Below the pieces are notes generated by a model. The model was not told where the DNA came from and did not search any database. It saw nothing but the letters and a program-made list of their open reading frames with translations. Below are positions 43,046-53,815 of a DNA stretch of 64,000 nt, piece by piece (the first letter of the stretch is position 1; every line of letters begins with the position of its first letter). Origin of the DNA: an uncultured bacterium (GTDB lineage Bacteria; Desulfobacterota; BSN033; UBA1163). Position numbers and translations under genes: made by a program. The stretch is taken from contig CALLAL010000036.1 in the NCBI GenBank assembly GCA_938002255.1, positions 1 through 64,000 on the forward strand, in the 5' to 3' direction.

Positions 43046-43096
43046 ATGTGTGTTTAGTTTAAAAGAAAATTTACTGGATGGCAAGAGGCAATTTGG

Positions 43097-43876
43097 TCAA
43101 CCCTTGACCGTTGCTTCGTCTTCGAGGGAGATTTCCAGTTTCTTTATTACCCGCTTTTTGTGCCAGGCTCTGATCATATTGATTGGACCGGAGAGAGTGT
43201 AGGAGAGAATGAAAGCGAAGAGAACAATGGCCGGTTCCATGACAATGACGATCATCGAGAGTACAATGAAGATAAAGAGGCTAAAGGGTTTTCTTCGGGC
43301 AAGATCGAATTCCTTGAAACTGACATAACGAATATTGGAGACCATTAAGAAAGCCAGTACATAGATCATAATGAGAATAACGATATCTTTGACCCAACCG
43401 GTCTCGATCAGACGAAGGTAAAGGAGGATCGTCAGGGCGATCATCGTTGCAGCGGCCGGGATGGGAAGGCCTTTGAAGTATTTTGTATCTCCTGCAGCCG
43501 ACATGACATTAAAACGGGCCAATCTCAAGGCACCGCAGACGACAAAGAGGAAGGCGGCTAACCAGCCAAAGCGTCCATAAGGGCGCAGTGCCCAACTGAA
43601 AGCAAGAAGCGCAGGGGCTACACCAAATGAGATCAGATCAGCGAGAGAATCATATTGAACGCCAAATTTAGAGGTTGCTCCTGAAAGGCGTGCGACTTTC
43701 CCATCGAGGATATCAAAGACCGAAGCCAAAAGGATGGCCACAGCTGCATAGTAAAATTTCTCCTGAAAGACAGAGACGATTGCCCAGAAACCACAGAAGA
43801 GATTTCCAGTGGTAAACAGATTGGGAAGGATGTAAACCCCTTTTCTCATCTTAATTCGAGGTCTTCTCTTTCTCAT
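43097..43876 (-). CDS. pssA: CDP-diacylglycerol--serine O-phosphatidyltransferase
   Basis: Membrane enzyme of about 259 residues making phosphatidylserine. The CDP-alcohol phosphatidyltransferase signature is complete: DILDGKVARLSGATSKFG followed by VQYDSLADL (D-x2-DG-x2-AR-x8-G-x3-D-x3-D). Eight or so hydrophobic segments follow. The start overlaps the psd end; MRKGVYILPNLFTTGNLF from 43849 is an alternative start. With psd it forms a phosphatidylethanolamine pathway unit. Confidence 0.92.
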   Translation of the reverse strand: MRKRRPRIKMRKGVYILPNLFTTGNLFCGFWAIVSVFQEKFYYAAVAILLASVFDILDGKVARLSGATSKFGVQYDSLADLISFGVAPALLAFSWALRPYGRFGWLAAFLFVVCGALRLARFNVMSAAGDTKYFKGLPIPAAATMIALTILLYLRLIETGWVKDIVILIMIYVLAFLMVSNIRYVSFKEFDLARRKPFSLFIFIVLSMIVIVMEPAIVLFAFILSYTLSGPINMIRAWHKKRVIKKLEISLEDEATVKG

Positions 43877-44519
43877 CACGATACCCGATTATTGATTCCC
43901 CCCCTTTAAGGTGTTGTCCCACCTTGACAATAGGTTGAACATCCGCAGGGAGATAGAGGTCAACCCTTGACCCAAACCGAATCATACCAAATATTTCCCC
44001 ACGATTCAAGAGGTCACCCGGTTTTACGTAGCAGACGATTCGTCGGGCCACAAATCCTGCAATTTGGATGAGCAGGATTTTGAAACGGTCTTCGGTCTCC
44101 AAAATCAGAGCGTTTTGTTCATTGAGAAGAGAGGCTTTTTCCTGACTGGCTACGAAGAATCGTCCTGGATGGTAATTGATCTGGAGAATTTTTCCTGAGG
44201 CAGGAGAACGATTGATATGGACATCAAAGGGAGACATAAAGATTGAGACCCTTAACGTCCGTTGTTTTAAAAAACGATCCTCCTCACATTCCCCTACATG
44301 GATGACTGTTCCATCTGCAGGAGAGACAAGGATATTCTTTAGAGTAGGAATCTTTCTCTTTGGGTTCCTAAAGAAATAGGCTACAAAAAGGGTAAAAAGC
44401 CCTCCCAGAATGGCCAGAATAATCCAGCCCATCCACCCAAAGAAAAGGGTGAGGATTGCGGAAGAGAAAAGGAAAGGAAGTCCCTCCTTTGCGATAGGCC
44501 ATTGATATGGAGGTGTCAA
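43851..44519 (-). CDS. psd: Phosphatidylserine decarboxylase proenzyme (short type)
   Basis: About 222 residues, the short archaeal/bacterial class. Two hydrophobic N-terminal segments, then [35 protein letters not shown] and the self-cleavage site [10 protein letters not shown], where the Ser becomes the pyruvoyl group. A TTG start at 44519 overlapping the ilvC stop is chosen because family similarity begins there; longer frames run inside ilvC. pssA overlaps its end. Confidence 0.9.
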   Translation of the reverse strand: MTPPYQWPIAKEGLPFLFSSAILTLFFGWMGWIILAILGGLFTLFVAYFFRNPKRKIPTLKNILVSPADGTVIHVGECEEDRFLKQRTLRVSIFMSPFDVHINRSPASGKILQINYHPGRFFVASQEKASLLNEQNALILETEDRFKILLIQIAGFVARRIVCYVKPGDLLNRGEIFGMIRFGSRVDLYLPADVQPIVKVGQHLKGGESIIGYRDEKEKTSN

Positions 44520-45514
44520 CGTTTCTTCTCTTTCAGCCAACCCATCATGGAGCGAAGTTGTTTGCCTACTGTCTCGATGGGATGTTCTGCTTCTTTTCTT
44601 CTCAAAGCAGTAAAAACCGGCCGACCCACCTGGTTCTCCGTGATCCATTCTTTGGCAAAGTGCCCGTTTTGGACCTCTTCGAGGATGCGTTTCATTTCCC
44701 GCCGTGTTTCCTGAGTGATAATTCTTTTTCCCCTGGTCAAATCCCCATATTCCGCCGTATCTGAGACCGAGTAGCGCATATAGGACAGGCCACCTTCATA
44801 CATAAGATCTACGATCAGTTTCAATTCGTGAAGACATTCAAAATAAGCGATTTCAGGTTGATAGCCTGCCTCCACAAGCGTATCAAAGCCTGCTTTGATC
44901 AATTCACTCACTCCTCCACAAAGTACGGATTGCTCCCCAAACAGATCAGTTTCAGTTTCTTCCTTGAAGGTCGTTTCGATCACCCCCGCACGGGTTGCCC
45001 CCAAGCCCTTGGCATAAGCGAGAGCGGTTTGCTTGGCTTTCTTTGTGAAGTCCTGATAAATAGCGATGAGGGAGGGGACACCAGCTCCTTTTTCAAATTC
45101 CCTTCGCACCAGATGCCCCGGTCCCTTTGGAGCGATCATGACGACATCGATTTCTTTTGGAGGCACAATCTGGCCATAGTGGATATTGAACCCGTGGGAA
45201 AAGAGTAGCGTTTTCCCTTTCCGGAGATGAGGTTTCACATCTTCCTCGTAAAGTTTTGCCTGAATATGGTCCTGAGTGAGAATCTGGATGAGATCGGCTT
45301 CTTTCGCGGCTTCGGCAGCACTCACCGGCTTGAATCCATGTTTGATTGCAAGCTCATAATTATCGCTCCCTTTTCTCTGAGAGACGATCACCTTTAAGCC
45401 ACTGTCACGCAGATTGAGGGCCTGCGCATGGCCCTGGCTCCCATATCCGATGATGGCAATTTTCTTTCCTTTCAACAAATTGAGGTCTGCATCTTTGTCG
45501 TAATAAATCTTCAT
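44516..45514 (-). CDS. ilvC: Ketol-acid reductoisomerase
   Basis: Class I enzyme of 332 residues for valine, leucine and isoleucine synthesis. [20 protein letters not shown] starts the chain, with the [17 protein letters not shown] nucleotide motif and SQRKGS specificity loop, and the metal-binding [16 protein letters not shown] segment. The ATG at 45514 follows aaaggag by nine bases. It lies between ilvN and psd, an arrangement common in deltaproteobacteria. Confidence 0.96.
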   Translation of the reverse strand: MKIYYDKDADLNLLKGKKIAIIGYGSQGHAQALNLRDSGLKVIVSQRKGSDNYELAIKHGFKPVSAAEAAKEADLIQILTQDHIQAKLYEEDVKPHLRKGKTLLFSHGFNIHYGQIVPPKEIDVVMIAPKGPGHLVRREFEKGAGVPSLIAIYQDFTKKAKQTALAYAKGLGATRAGVIETTFKEETETDLFGEQSVLCGGVSELIKAGFDTLVEAGYQPEIAYFECLHELKLIVDLMYEGGLSYMRYSVSDTAEYGDLTRGKRIITQETRREMKRILEEVQNGHFAKEWITENQVGRPVFTALRRKEAEHPIETVGKQLRSMMGWLKEKKR

Positions 45515-45577
45515 CAGCCTGCTCCTTTTTAGAAAAAATGACACCAATGATCACAGATGATGTGGACATTGGCATGG

Positions 45578-46075
45578 TTAAGTCAGTTCGGTAATAGCTT
45601 TGCTTCCTCTTGCCATGGCGACCCGGCCAGTTCTCACCAATTCCTTGATTCCCAGAGGTTTTAAAAGGGAAAGAAGGGCATCAATCTTTTTTTCATCTCC
45701 GGTGACTTCGATCGTGTAGGTTTTGGATCCCACATCGATGACTTTCCCCCGGAAAATGTCTGTGATCCTGAGAATTTCTTCACGGGTCTTTTCCGTGGCC
45801 GAGACTTTTACCAGGACCATCTCTCTTTCAACGAAATCCTTATCAATGAGGTCCACCACTTTGATCACAGGGATCAGTTTGTTCAACTGCTTGAGGACCT
45901 GTTCGATGATTTGGTCATCTCCACGGGTGACAATGGTCATGGTGGACACTGTGGGATCGAGGGTTTCAGCAACTGAGAGGCATTCGATGTTGAAGCCTCT
46001 ACCACTGAAGAGACTTGCGATTCTGGCCAGGACGCCGAATTCGTTTTCAACCAAGAGGGTGATCACGTGCCTCAT
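45578..46075 (-). CDS. ilvN: Acetolactate synthase small (regulatory) subunit
   Basis: A 165-residue regulatory subunit with an N-terminal ACT domain ([20 protein letters not shown], then [17 protein letters not shown]) that senses valine, and the C-terminal IlvH domain ([18 protein letters not shown]). It activates the IlvB subunit encoded just upstream. Confidence 0.95.
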   Translation of the reverse strand: MRHVITLLVENEFGVLARIASLFSGRGFNIECLSVAETLDPTVSTMTIVTRGDDQIIEQVLKQLNKLIPVIKVVDLIDKDFVEREMVLVKVSATEKTREEILRITDIFRGKVIDVGSKTYTIEVTGDEKKIDALLSLLKPLGIKELVRTGRVAMARGSKAITELT

Positions 46076-46186
46076 CTCAACCTCATATCAGTAGGTTACA
46101 TTAGGATCAGCATTGAAGTTCAAATGTCAACGTTTAGATTATTAGGTTTTAAATTTAGATTTCTTTTGAACTTTGACATTTAATTT

Positions 46187-47875
46187 TTACACCAGTCTCA
46201 TCTGGTTAAGAGGTTCTCCTGCTGGAACCATGGGATAGACATTCTCTTCAGGATCAACAACAAAATCGATGACCACAGGTTCGGGTAAAGAGAATGCTTT
46301 CTTTAAGATGGGAACAACTTCTTCGGGTTTGGTAGCCCTCAATCCGATGGCTCCGTAGGCTTCTGCAAGTTTTACAAAGTCAGGAGAGTGACCTTCAAGA
46401 GAAGATGCGGCATAGCGTTTTCCGTAAAAGAACTCCTGCCATTGCCTGACCATTCCGAGGTAGCCATTGTTGAGAATGGCAACCTTGATCGGAAGTCGAT
46501 ATTGGACAGCCGTTGCCAGTTCCTGGGAGTTCATCTGAAAACTCCCATCGCCCGAAATTCCAATGACCAGTCTATTTGGAAATGCGACTTGGGCTCCGAT
46601 CGCTGCAGGAAGACCGTAGCCCATCGTTCCCAGTCCACCGGAAGTTAGGAAGGTCCTCGGTTTTAAATATTTATAATATTGAGCGGCCCACATCTGATTT
46701 TGACCAACTTCCGTGGTGAGAATGGCTTCTCCTTTGGTCAATTCATCAATCTTTTCAATGACATATTGGGGTTTGATGCTCTGTTCCTGCTGGTAGCTCA
46801 TCGTATAGATGGATTTCCAGTTTTCAATTTGTCGATGCCATTTATGAAGTCCTTCTTTGAACGAGGAAAAATCCTCTTTTTCAATCAGGGAGATCATTTT
46901 TAACAGGATGTGCTTGCAGTCGCCTACAATAGGAAGATCCACCCTCACATTTTTACTGATAGAGGTGGGGTCGATATCGATATGAATTACTTTCGCCTGC
47001 GGAGCAAAGGATTCGAGCTTGCCAGTCACCCGGTCATCAAACCGGGCTCCGACAGCGATGAGCAGATCGGATTCCATCACGGCCATATTGGCGTGATAAG
47101 TCCCATGCATTCCAAGCATTCCGAGAGAGAGAGGATGATTTCCAGGAAAGCCTCCCAGCCCCATGAGGGTCATGGTGACCGGGATCGAAAGGGTTTCAGC
47201 AAACTGGAAAAGTTCTTTGGAAGCATTGGCAGAGATGATTCCACCTCCCACGTAGAAGACCGGTTTCTTCGATTTCAGGATCAGATGAACTGCTCTCTGA
47301 ATCTGGCCAAGATGACCTTCCAGAGTGGGGCGGTATCCACGGATGGAGATCTTTTCTGGATACTTAAACTCCGTTGATCCCACAAGAATGTCTTTAGGCA
47401 GGTCGATCAGGACCGGTCCTGGTCTTCCACTTCGGGCAATATAAAAAGCCTCTTTAATGATTCGACTTAAATCTTTAATCTCCTTGACAAGATAATTGTG
47501 CTTGGTGCAAGGCCGGGTGATTCCAATGATATCCGCTTCCTGAAACGCGTCGTTTCCTATTAGATAGGTCGGAATTTGACCGGTGAGGATGACCACAGGA
47601 ATCGAATCCATATAGGCCGTAGCAATGCCTGTAACGGTGTTGGTCGCCCCTGGCCCCGAAGTAACCAGAACAACCCCGACCTTCCCAGAAGCACGGGCGT
47701 AACCATCTGCGGCATGGACGGCAGCCTGCTCATGGCGAACCAAAATCTGGCGGAAAGGAGAACTGATCAACTCGTCGAAGAGGGGGAGAACTGCCCCTCC
47801 TGGATAGTAGAAAAGGGTGTCCACCCCTTCTTTCTTTAAGCACTCCACAACGATTTGGGAACCGGTTTTTTTCAT
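46187..47875 (-). CDS. ilvB: Acetolactate synthase large subunit
   Basis: Thiamine-diphosphate enzyme of 562 residues making acetolactate and acetohydroxybutyrate. [19 protein letters not shown], the catalytic glutamate in [20 protein letters not shown], and the cofactor motif [18 protein letters not shown] are present. It is the first gene of the ilvB-ilvN-ilvC-psd-pssA run. No attenuator-like leader peptide was recognised in the 110 bases before it. Confidence 0.96.
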   Translation of the reverse strand: MKKTGSQIVVECLKKEGVDTLFYYPGGAVLPLFDELISSPFRQILVRHEQAAVHAADGYARASGKVGVVLVTSGPGATNTVTGIATAYMDSIPVVILTGQIPTYLIGNDAFQEADIIGITRPCTKHNYLVKEIKDLSRIIKEAFYIARSGRPGPVLIDLPKDILVGSTEFKYPEKISIRGYRPTLEGHLGQIQRAVHLILKSKKPVFYVGGGIISANASKELFQFAETLSIPVTMTLMGLGGFPGNHPLSLGMLGMHGTYHANMAVMESDLLIAVGARFDDRVTGKLESFAPQAKVIHIDIDPTSISKNVRVDLPIVGDCKHILLKMISLIEKEDFSSFKEGLHKWHRQIENWKSIYTMSYQQEQSIKPQYVIEKIDELTKGEAILTTEVGQNQMWAAQYYKYLKPRTFLTSGGLGTMGYGLPAAIGAQVAFPNRLVIGISGDGSFQMNSQELATAVQYRLPIKVAILNNGYLGMVRQWQEFFYGKRYAASSLEGHSPDFVKLAEAYGAIGLRATKPEEVVPILKKAFSLPEPVVIDFVVDPEENVYPMVPAGEPLNQMRLV

Positions 47876-47986
47876 AATTTAAGCCATCGAAATGATAGAA
47901 TGATAGGAGCATTAAATATCGGGTTTTGAAAGGGGTTCGTTTATCTTTTAGAACCAGGGATCCGATCTTCTATCTTTCTAATCTCT

Positions 47987-48205
47987 TTAGCGATATTTTC
48001 TCAAAATCTTTTCCATTTCATCCTTGCAGGCCAACTTTTTCTTCTTAATGATTTTGATCTCCATCTCATCTTGAGGGGTCAGAAAAGGTTTTTTCTCCAA
48101 TTCATCAAGCTGGGCAGCCAGTTCTGAATGAGCCTTTTTGATGCGCCTGAATTCTTCATCGTCCTTCATCAATCTTTCAATTAATTCCTCCTCACGAGTT
48201 GGCAT
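47987..48205 (-). CDS. DUF465 family (YdcH-like) coiled-coil protein
   Basis: A 72-residue helical protein: MPTREEELIERLMKDDEEFR followed by HSELAAQLDELEKKPFLT and IKIIKKKKLACKDEMEKIL, the typical DUF465 helical hairpin of unknown function. The ATG at 48205 follows a ggggggagagg stretch; a longer frame starting 18 codons upstream lacks support. Confidence 0.85.
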   Translation of the reverse strand: MPTREEELIERLMKDDEEFRRIKKAHSELAAQLDELEKKPFLTPQDEMEIKIIKKKKLACKDEMEKILRKYR

Positions 48206-48296
48206 CCTCTCCCCCCCCATGTAACCTTTTGAAACGTCAACTGGTTTTAAACATAACATTAATATAATCCATGAATCTTTGTCAAATCGCAGCTCC

Positions 48297-49001
48297 TCAA
48301 GGATTGATGGAGGTTTTTTGCTGCCATTTTATCTCTGCCTCTGAGGGGCGGATATATAGAGGGACAAAGGTTGCAACATTAAAGGCCTCTCCCTTGAGGA
48401 TCAATTCCCTTCCCAATCTGGCGACGGTAGATCCAAGGGGAAGATCAAAAGAAGGATTGGTGAATAGGGCAAAATTAGGCAGCACTTGCTTAAGGTAATT
48501 GCTATAGATGGCGACGCCATTCCCTATAAAGAGGGTTTTCTCCTGAATGTTTTTTACAAGTATCTCAGGAGTCAACACTTGATAATCCGATTTCCTTTTT
48601 AATTGGTTAAGTTCTTCGTATCGATAGAAAGCGGTATAGACTTCTCCCTTTCGAGCATCCAGTATGGGGCAAATCAAATAGGGAGTCGGGGAGATCTGAG
48701 AAGCCAGGACATCAAGAGACGGGACCCCCACAACGGGTTTTCGAGTGGCATAGGCTAATCCTTTTACCGTACTGATACCGATTCTTAAGCCAGTAAAAGA
48801 GCCCGGTCCAAGGGAGATAGCCCACCCATCAATTGCATTCAACGGGCAACGTGCTCCCTTAAGCAGATAGTCGATCGTTTCAAGAAGCCTTTCTGAATGA
48901 GTGACCGGAATATTCAGGAAGGTTTCCGAAATCACTTTTCCATGGTCAACCAATCCAACGCTTTCGCATTGGGTCGAAGTATCAATACCAAGCACCTTCA
49001 T
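48297..49001 (-). CDS. tsaB: tRNA threonylcarbamoyladenosine biosynthesis protein TsaB
   Basis: ASKHA-fold partner of TsaD needed for the t6A37 tRNA modification. The 234-residue chain has MKVLGIDTSTQCESVGLVDH, SLGPGSFTGLRIGISTVKGL and VVGVPSLDVLA, and lacks the TsaD catalytic motifs as expected. It lies 30 bases after rseP on the same strand. Confidence 0.93.
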   Translation of the reverse strand: MKVLGIDTSTQCESVGLVDHGKVISETFLNIPVTHSERLLETIDYLLKGARCPLNAIDGWAISLGPGSFTGLRIGISTVKGLAYATRKPVVGVPSLDVLASQISPTPYLICPILDARKGEVYTAFYRYEELNQLKRKSDYQVLTPEILVKNIQEKTLFIGNGVAIYSNYLKQVLPNFALFTNPSFDLPLGSTVARLGRELILKGEAFNVATFVPLYIRPSEAEIKWQQKTSINP

Positions 49002-49031
49002 GTCATTCTTTGTTTGTGACTCGTTTTGGGC

Positions 49032-50114
49032 TTAAAAATCAAACCTTCCTTCCGGAGTGATGATACGAATCAAATCGTTATAAAAAGCGAAAAGCATCAA
49101 TAAGATGATGAGAATCAGGCCTACCTGCTGAGCAATTTCCATTTTCCTTATGCTGATGGGCTTTCTTAGAATGGCTTCCAGGATCAGGAAGATGAAATGT
49201 CCTCCATCCAAGATGGGGATGGGAAAGAGGTTGATGACTCCCAGGTTGATGCTTAGGATGGCTGTAAAGAGCACCAAACTCAGAAGACCCCTCTTAGCCT
49301 GTTCGCCGGCCATTTGAGCAATGAGGATAGGACCGCCTATGGTCTTGGCTGGAATCACTCTTTGGATGAGTTTGATAATGCCAACAATGGTTAATTTAAT
49401 TCCTTGATAGGTCTGGACAAAACCGCTTCCAATCGCAACGAGAGGATTTACTTTTTCGATCAACACTTCTCCTGAATGGGTGATCCCGATCACAAACGTT
49501 GAAACTTCTTCCCCAAAAAGGTTCTTCACCGTGGAAGGTTTTGGGAAGACTCTGAATTCAAGAATTTCCTCTGCCCGTTTCACTTTGAGATGTAATTCCT
49601 TTCCCTGGCTCCCACGAATGATTCGGGAAAGGTCTTCCCATGTTTTAAGGTCTTGCCCATTGATGGAGAGGATGAGATCTCCTTTTAGCAACCCTGCCGA
49701 TTCGGCAGGAAGACCTGGATTGACTTCTCCAACCTTTGGAGGAGAGTAGGGGATTCCAAAGAGGTTGGTTGTGGAGAAAAGGACGACGGCCAGAAAGAAA
49801 TTGAAGAATGGACCTGCTGCAATAATCAAGGCTCGCTTCCAAACAGGTTGATGGGAGAAAGAGCGACTGAGATCTTCCTCTTTGACCCTCTCTTCTGGAT
49901 TCTCTCCAATCAATTTTACAAAACCACCCAAGGGGACCATCGCGATCTGATAATTCGTTTCCCCGATCTTTCTTCCGAGGATTTTGGGCCCAAAGCCCAG
50001 GGAGAAGGTCAATACCCCCACTCCTAACCTCTTTGCCAGGAGAAAGTGTCCCAACTCATGGACGAAAACGAGAATGCCCAAAACAATAATGGTTGAGATA
50101 ATTGTGGTCAACAC
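49032..50114 (-). CDS. rseP: RIP metalloprotease RseP (site-2 protease)
   Basis: Intramembrane zinc protease of about 360 residues that cleaves anti-sigma factors and remnant signal peptides. HELGH in VLGILVFVHELGHFLLAKR and the PIPILDGGHF motif form the active site; a PDZ domain lies between (GEVNPGLPAESAGLLKGDLI). The GTG at 50114, overlapping the dxr end, follows agaaggga; a TTG one codon later is equally possible. Downstream of dxr, the common order. Confidence 0.94.
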   Translation of the reverse strand: MLTTIISTIIVLGILVFVHELGHFLLAKRLGVGVLTFSLGFGPKILGRKIGETNYQIAMVPLGGFVKLIGENPEERVKEEDLSRSFSHQPVWKRALIIAAGPFFNFFLAVVLFSTTNLFGIPYSPPKVGEVNPGLPAESAGLLKGDLILSINGQDLKTWEDLSRIIRGSQGKELHLKVKRAEEILEFRVFPKPSTVKNLFGEEVSTFVIGITHSGEVLIEKVNPLVAIGSGFVQTYQGIKLTIVGIIKLIQRVIPAKTIGGPILIAQMAGEQAKRGLLSLVLFTAILSINLGVINLFPIPILDGGHFIFLILEAILRKPISIRKMEIAQQVGLILIILLMLFAFYNDLIRIITPEGRFDF

Positions 50115-51271
50115 AGTTTTTTCCCTTCTATCAGTAGTTTCGCTTTTTCTCTTGCCCACTGATCCGCTCTCAAGATGTCTTCGATCGTGCGGACCGTTCT
50201 GATCTCATGTTCTTCCATTACCCTCTGGATGAGGAGAGGGATATCGGTGAATTTGATTGATCCTTCAAGAAAGCCATTGACCGCCACCTCATTGGCTGCG
50301 TTCAGCACGGCTGGCAAGGTTTCTCCCATTTCCATGGATTGATAAGCCAGTCGAAGACACGGAAATTTTTCTGGATCGGGGATGGAAAAGGTAAGCGGTT
50401 CGATTTTGGAAAGATCAAGGGGGGCGAGGTTCAAGTGCATCCGTTCTGGAAACGACAGGGCATAGGAGATAGGAATTCTCATATCCGCAATTCCCATCTG
50501 GCCGATAATAGAGCCATCCACATACTCCACCATGGAATGGATGATACTTTGTGGATGGATTCGAACGATGATCTTTTCGACTGGGATATCAAAAAGCCAG
50601 TGAGCTTCAATGACCTCCAGCCCTTTGTTCATGAGTGATGCGGAGTCTATGGTGATCTTTTTTCCCATCTCCCAGTGAGGATGATTCAGAGCCTCTTGAA
50701 CGGTCACCTGATGGAGTTTAGAGACTGGCAGATTGAGGAAGGGGCCACCCGAAGCGGTCAGGATGAGACGACGGATGTCTTTCTTTCGATGGCCGATCAA
50801 GGACTGGAAGATGGCACTGTGCTCACTGTCAATGGGCAGGATTTGGGCTCCCGACTTCCCTGCCTCCTCCATCACAATCTTGCCTGCCATGACCAGAGGT
50901 TCCTTATTCGCTAACGCAACGGTTTTACCTGTTTTGATGGCAGAAAGGGTTGGAATGAGTCCCACAGCCCCAACAATGGCTGAAACGACCAGAGTTACAT
51001 CGGGATGAGTTGCTACCCGAATCAGACCTTCAACGCCATAAACGACTTCCACATCCACACCGGAAAGTCCTTTCTGAAGTTCTCCGGCCACTTCTCGATT
51101 GAGAACCGAGACCAGTTTGGGCTGGAATTGGAGGATCTGTGTTTTCAGCAGATGGATGTTGAGACCCGCTGACAGGCTGATCACTTTGAACTGTTCAGGA
51201 AATTGACGGACAATATCAAGGGTGCTGGCCCCGATGGAGCCTGTAGATCCAAGGATGGCGAGAGACTTCAT
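50108..51271 (-). CDS. dxr: 1-deoxy-D-xylulose 5-phosphate reductoisomerase
   Basis: Second enzyme of the MEP isoprenoid pathway, 387 residues. ILGSTGSIGASTLDIVRQFP binds NADPH, PIDSEHSAIFQSL binds the metal and substrate, and TIDSASLMNKGLEVIEAHWL is the flexible loop. Overlaps cdsA by four bases upstream and rseP downstream. Confidence 0.96.
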   Translation of the reverse strand: MKSLAILGSTGSIGASTLDIVRQFPEQFKVISLSAGLNIHLLKTQILQFQPKLVSVLNREVAGELQKGLSGVDVEVVYGVEGLIRVATHPDVTLVVSAIVGAVGLIPTLSAIKTGKTVALANKEPLVMAGKIVMEEAGKSGAQILPIDSEHSAIFQSLIGHRKKDIRRLILTASGGPFLNLPVSKLHQVTVQEALNHPHWEMGKKITIDSASLMNKGLEVIEAHWLFDIPVEKIIVRIHPQSIIHSMVEYVDGSIIGQMGIADMRIPISYALSFPERMHLNLAPLDLSKIEPLTFSIPDPEKFPCLRLAYQSMEMGETLPAVLNAANEVAVNGFLEGSIKFTDIPLLIQRVMEEHEIRTVRTIEDILRADQWAREKAKLLIEGKKLC

Positions 51272-52086
51272 GAAATCTCCTTTGAAAGGAACGGGAGCAG
51301 ATAATAGAGGAAAGGAGCTGCAAAAAGGAAGCTATCGATTCGATCAAGGATTCCTCCGTGCCCCGGAAGCAAGCCCCCTGAATCTTTCACTTGAGCGCTT
51401 CGCTTAAGCATCGATTCAGTGAAATCTCCCAATTGACCCAGAATGCCTATCCCTCCAGTTACCAGAAGACAGGTACTTTTATCCAAAGAGGGGAGAAACA
51501 AAGACGCAAAGACCAGTCCAATGGCAACCGAACCAATGATGGCACCCAGGAGCCCCTCATAGGTTTTGTTGGGACTGATTTTCGGATAAAGCTTATGTTT
51601 GCCAAAGAGTGTGCCGCTGAAGAGCGCGATGATATCCCCTGCCCAGACTGTAAAAATTAAGAAAAGAACCCACTCCCTTCCCTCCACCTGATTGCGGATG
51701 AGGATGATATGGGAGAGGAGAAAGGCTACGTAAAAAATGCCAAAGAAGGTAATGCTTAAGTTGGCGATGGCTTTTATGAGATGATTGGAGATGATCATAA
51801 AGAGGGTAGCCAGAGTAAGTAAGATGAGGACAAGGACAGGTGGGAGGAGGTCCGGCTCTCCATATCCAATGGCTACGGCGAGGATCAATCCAAAACCCAT
51901 ACCGATGGTGCGCTCGGTCCAACCCGCTTGAGGAAGGGCAAGATGATAGAATTCTTTCAATCCGAGGAGGATGGTGATCAGAACCATGAAGATGAGAAAA
52001 AGAGGGTGGCCCAGGGCGATGAGAAGGACAAGCGGGGGGATCATGATCAGTGCTGTCCAAATCTTTTTCTTTTCAATTTTAGCCAT
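51268..52086 (-). CDS. cdsA: Phosphatidate cytidylyltransferase
   Basis: Integral membrane enzyme of 272 residues making CDP-diacylglycerol, the substrate of PssA encoded at 43.1 kb. Eight hydrophobic segments and the C-terminal signature SMLKRSAQVKDSGGLLPGHG followed by GILDRIDS are present, as is KISPNKTYEGLLGA. Confidence 0.95.
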   Translation of the reverse strand: MAKIEKKKIWTALIMIPPLVLLIALGHPLFLIFMVLITILLGLKEFYHLALPQAGWTERTIGMGFGLILAVAIGYGEPDLLPPVLVLILLTLATLFMIISNHLIKAIANLSITFFGIFYVAFLLSHIILIRNQVEGREWVLFLIFTVWAGDIIALFSGTLFGKHKLYPKISPNKTYEGLLGAIIGSVAIGLVFASLFLPSLDKSTCLLVTGGIGILGQLGDFTESMLKRSAQVKDSGGLLPGHGGILDRIDSFLFAAPFLYYLLPFLSKEIS

Positions 52087-52160
52087 TATCCCTTCCGTCG
52101 CTCGGAGTTTGGTGATTTAAATTCCTAAGGATTTTTACACCGACCTAAGAACTCAAAACT

Positions 52161-52904
52161 CTATGTTCCGATCCCATTGATCTGTTCACTCGTCCGACCA
52201 AATCTTCTTTCCCTCAATTGATAATCCGCAATCGCTTTAAGCAATTCCTTGCGATTAAAATCTGGCCAGAGGGTTTGGGTCAGGTAAAGTTCCGTATAGG
52301 CAATCTGATAGAGAAGGAAGTTGGAAATCCGGGATTCCCCGCTTGTCCTGATGAGCAGGTCAGGATCGGGCAGGTTCCCTGTCCAAAGATATTTCTGGAA
52401 AGAGGATAAGTCAATCTCTTCTTCTCTCAGTTTTCCCTCTTTCAAATCAGAAATAATTCCTCGAACCGCGTGGAGAATTTCTGAACGGCCTCCATAACTT
52501 AACGCCAGATTGAGAATCATCCCATCACAGTTTTCTGTCTTTTCCATCGTCTCCCTGAGTGTGGTCAGAACATCTTGAGGAAGGTCTTCAAGCCTGCCGA
52601 TTGCAGAGAGCCGAATGTTGTTTTTGACCATTTCCTCGCCTTCCTTGACCAAATATTCCTTCAGCAACCCCATTAGAGCAGAGACCTCTTCTTGAGGCCT
52701 CTGCCAATTCTCTATGGAAAAGGCGTAAAGAGTTAAGACCTTTATCCCCAGTTCGCGGCAAGCGGTCACCACCTCTCGAACCGCATCCACGCCTTTGATG
52801 TGGCCACGTATCCGATTTAACTTTTTCTTCTTTGCCCATCGTCCGTTTCCATCCATAATAATGGCAATGTGACGAGGAAGTTTCTCTTGATCAATTTCTT
52901 CCAT
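52161..52904 (-). CDS. uppS: Isoprenyl transferase (undecaprenyl diphosphate synthase)
   Basis: Cis-prenyltransferase of 247 residues supplying the lipid carrier for peptidoglycan. IAIIMDGNGRWAKKK binds the diphosphate, YAFSIENWQRP and SYGGRSEI are family motifs, and LLIRTSGESRISNFLLYQ and ELYLTQTLWPDF complete the active site. It precedes cdsA as in most bacteria. Confidence 0.96.
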   Translation of the reverse strand: MEEIDQEKLPRHIAIIMDGNGRWAKKKKLNRIRGHIKGVDAVREVVTACRELGIKVLTLYAFSIENWQRPQEEVSALMGLLKEYLVKEGEEMVKNNIRLSAIGRLEDLPQDVLTTLRETMEKTENCDGMILNLALSYGGRSEILHAVRGIISDLKEGKLREEEIDLSSFQKYLWTGNLPDPDLLIRTSGESRISNFLLYQIAYTELYLTQTLWPDFNRKELLKAIADYQLRERRFGRTSEQINGIGT

Positions 52905-53067
52905 AGGCTGCAGGGTTTTAAATTTGCTCGATTATGTCAGAGAATTGTTTGATCTATTGGTTTAAAGTTACCATATCGAGGGGGGATTTTCAATTCAAGG
53001 AGGAACAAAGGGTAAGGCCTTTGAATGTGGGATCGGGAGAAGGGAAGTCTCCTTTCCCCCTCCCGTA

Positions 53068-53235
53068 TCATTTCTCGACGATTGCCTCAACAGGGCAAAC
53101 CTCTACACAACTTCCGCATTCCGTGCATTTTTCTTCGTTAATCGTATAGGGTTCTCCCTCTTCAATTGCCTCTGCCGGACATTCCTCTGCACAAGTCCCA
53201 CAAGCCACACATTCCTCAGTGATTACATAGGCCAC
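53068..53235 (-). CDS. 2[4Fe-4S] ferredoxin
   Basis: A 55-residue clostridial-type ferredoxin: CVACGTCAEECPAEAI and CTECGSCVEVCPVEAI bind two low-potential clusters. The GTG at 53235 (codons read as MAYVITEECVACG) follows an aaagggggtga stretch; the longer frame upstream overlaps frr and is not protein-like. It sits between frr and uppS, a place where most genomes have nothing. Confidence 0.88.
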   Translation of the reverse strand: MAYVITEECVACGTCAEECPAEAIEEGEPYTINEEKCTECGSCVEVCPVEAIVEK

Positions 53236-53254
53236 GCTGTTCACCCCCTTTTCT

Positions 53255-53812
53255 TTATATTTCAAGAATCTCCTTTTCTTTTGCGGAAAGAGCGGAATCC
53301 ACTTTCTCGACAAATTTATCTGTAGAGGTTTGAATCTTATCCATCCACTGATGGAGCTGGTCCTGAGAAAGTTTTTTATTCTTCTCTAATTGTTTCAGTT
53401 GATCGTTTGCCTCTCTCCGGATATTCCGGAGGGCCACCTTGGCGGTCTCCCCCATCTTTTTCACCACTTTAACCAGTTCTTTTCGTCGCTCTTCGGTCAA
53501 CCTGGGGATATTGATCCGAATGGTTTTTCCATCATTCATGGGTGTCAATCCAAGTTCGGATTTCAGGATCGCCTTTTCAATCTCTCCTAAAATAGAAGAA
53601 TCCCAAGGCTGGATCGTGATGAGCCTGGGTTCTGGAACGGCGAGCGTTGCAACTTGGTTGAGAGGGGTTGGGGTTCCATAATAATCGACCCGAATATCGT
53701 CCAGAAGGGCGAGGGACGCCCTGCCCGTTCGGACCTTGTTAAGATCTGCCTTCAGGGTAATGATCGTCTTTTCCATCTTTGAATTGGCTTCCGTATAAAT
53801 CTTCTCTTCCAT
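53255..53812 (-). CDS. frr: Ribosome recycling factor
   Basis: A 185-residue L-shaped protein that, with EF-G, splits post-termination ribosomes. [20 protein letters not shown] and RIDYYG-like [16 protein letters not shown] are followed by [20 protein letters not shown] and [20 protein letters not shown]. Three bases separate it from pyrH, indicating co-transcription. Confidence 0.97.
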   Translation of the reverse strand: MEEKIYTEANSKMEKTIITLKADLNKVRTGRASLALLDDIRVDYYGTPTPLNQVATLAVPEPRLITIQPWDSSILGEIEKAILKSELGLTPMNDGKTIRINIPRLTEERRKELVKVVKKMGETAKVALRNIRREANDQLKQLEKNKKLSQDQLHQWMDKIQTSTDKFVEKVDSALSAKEKEILEI

Positions 53813-53815
53813 CGC

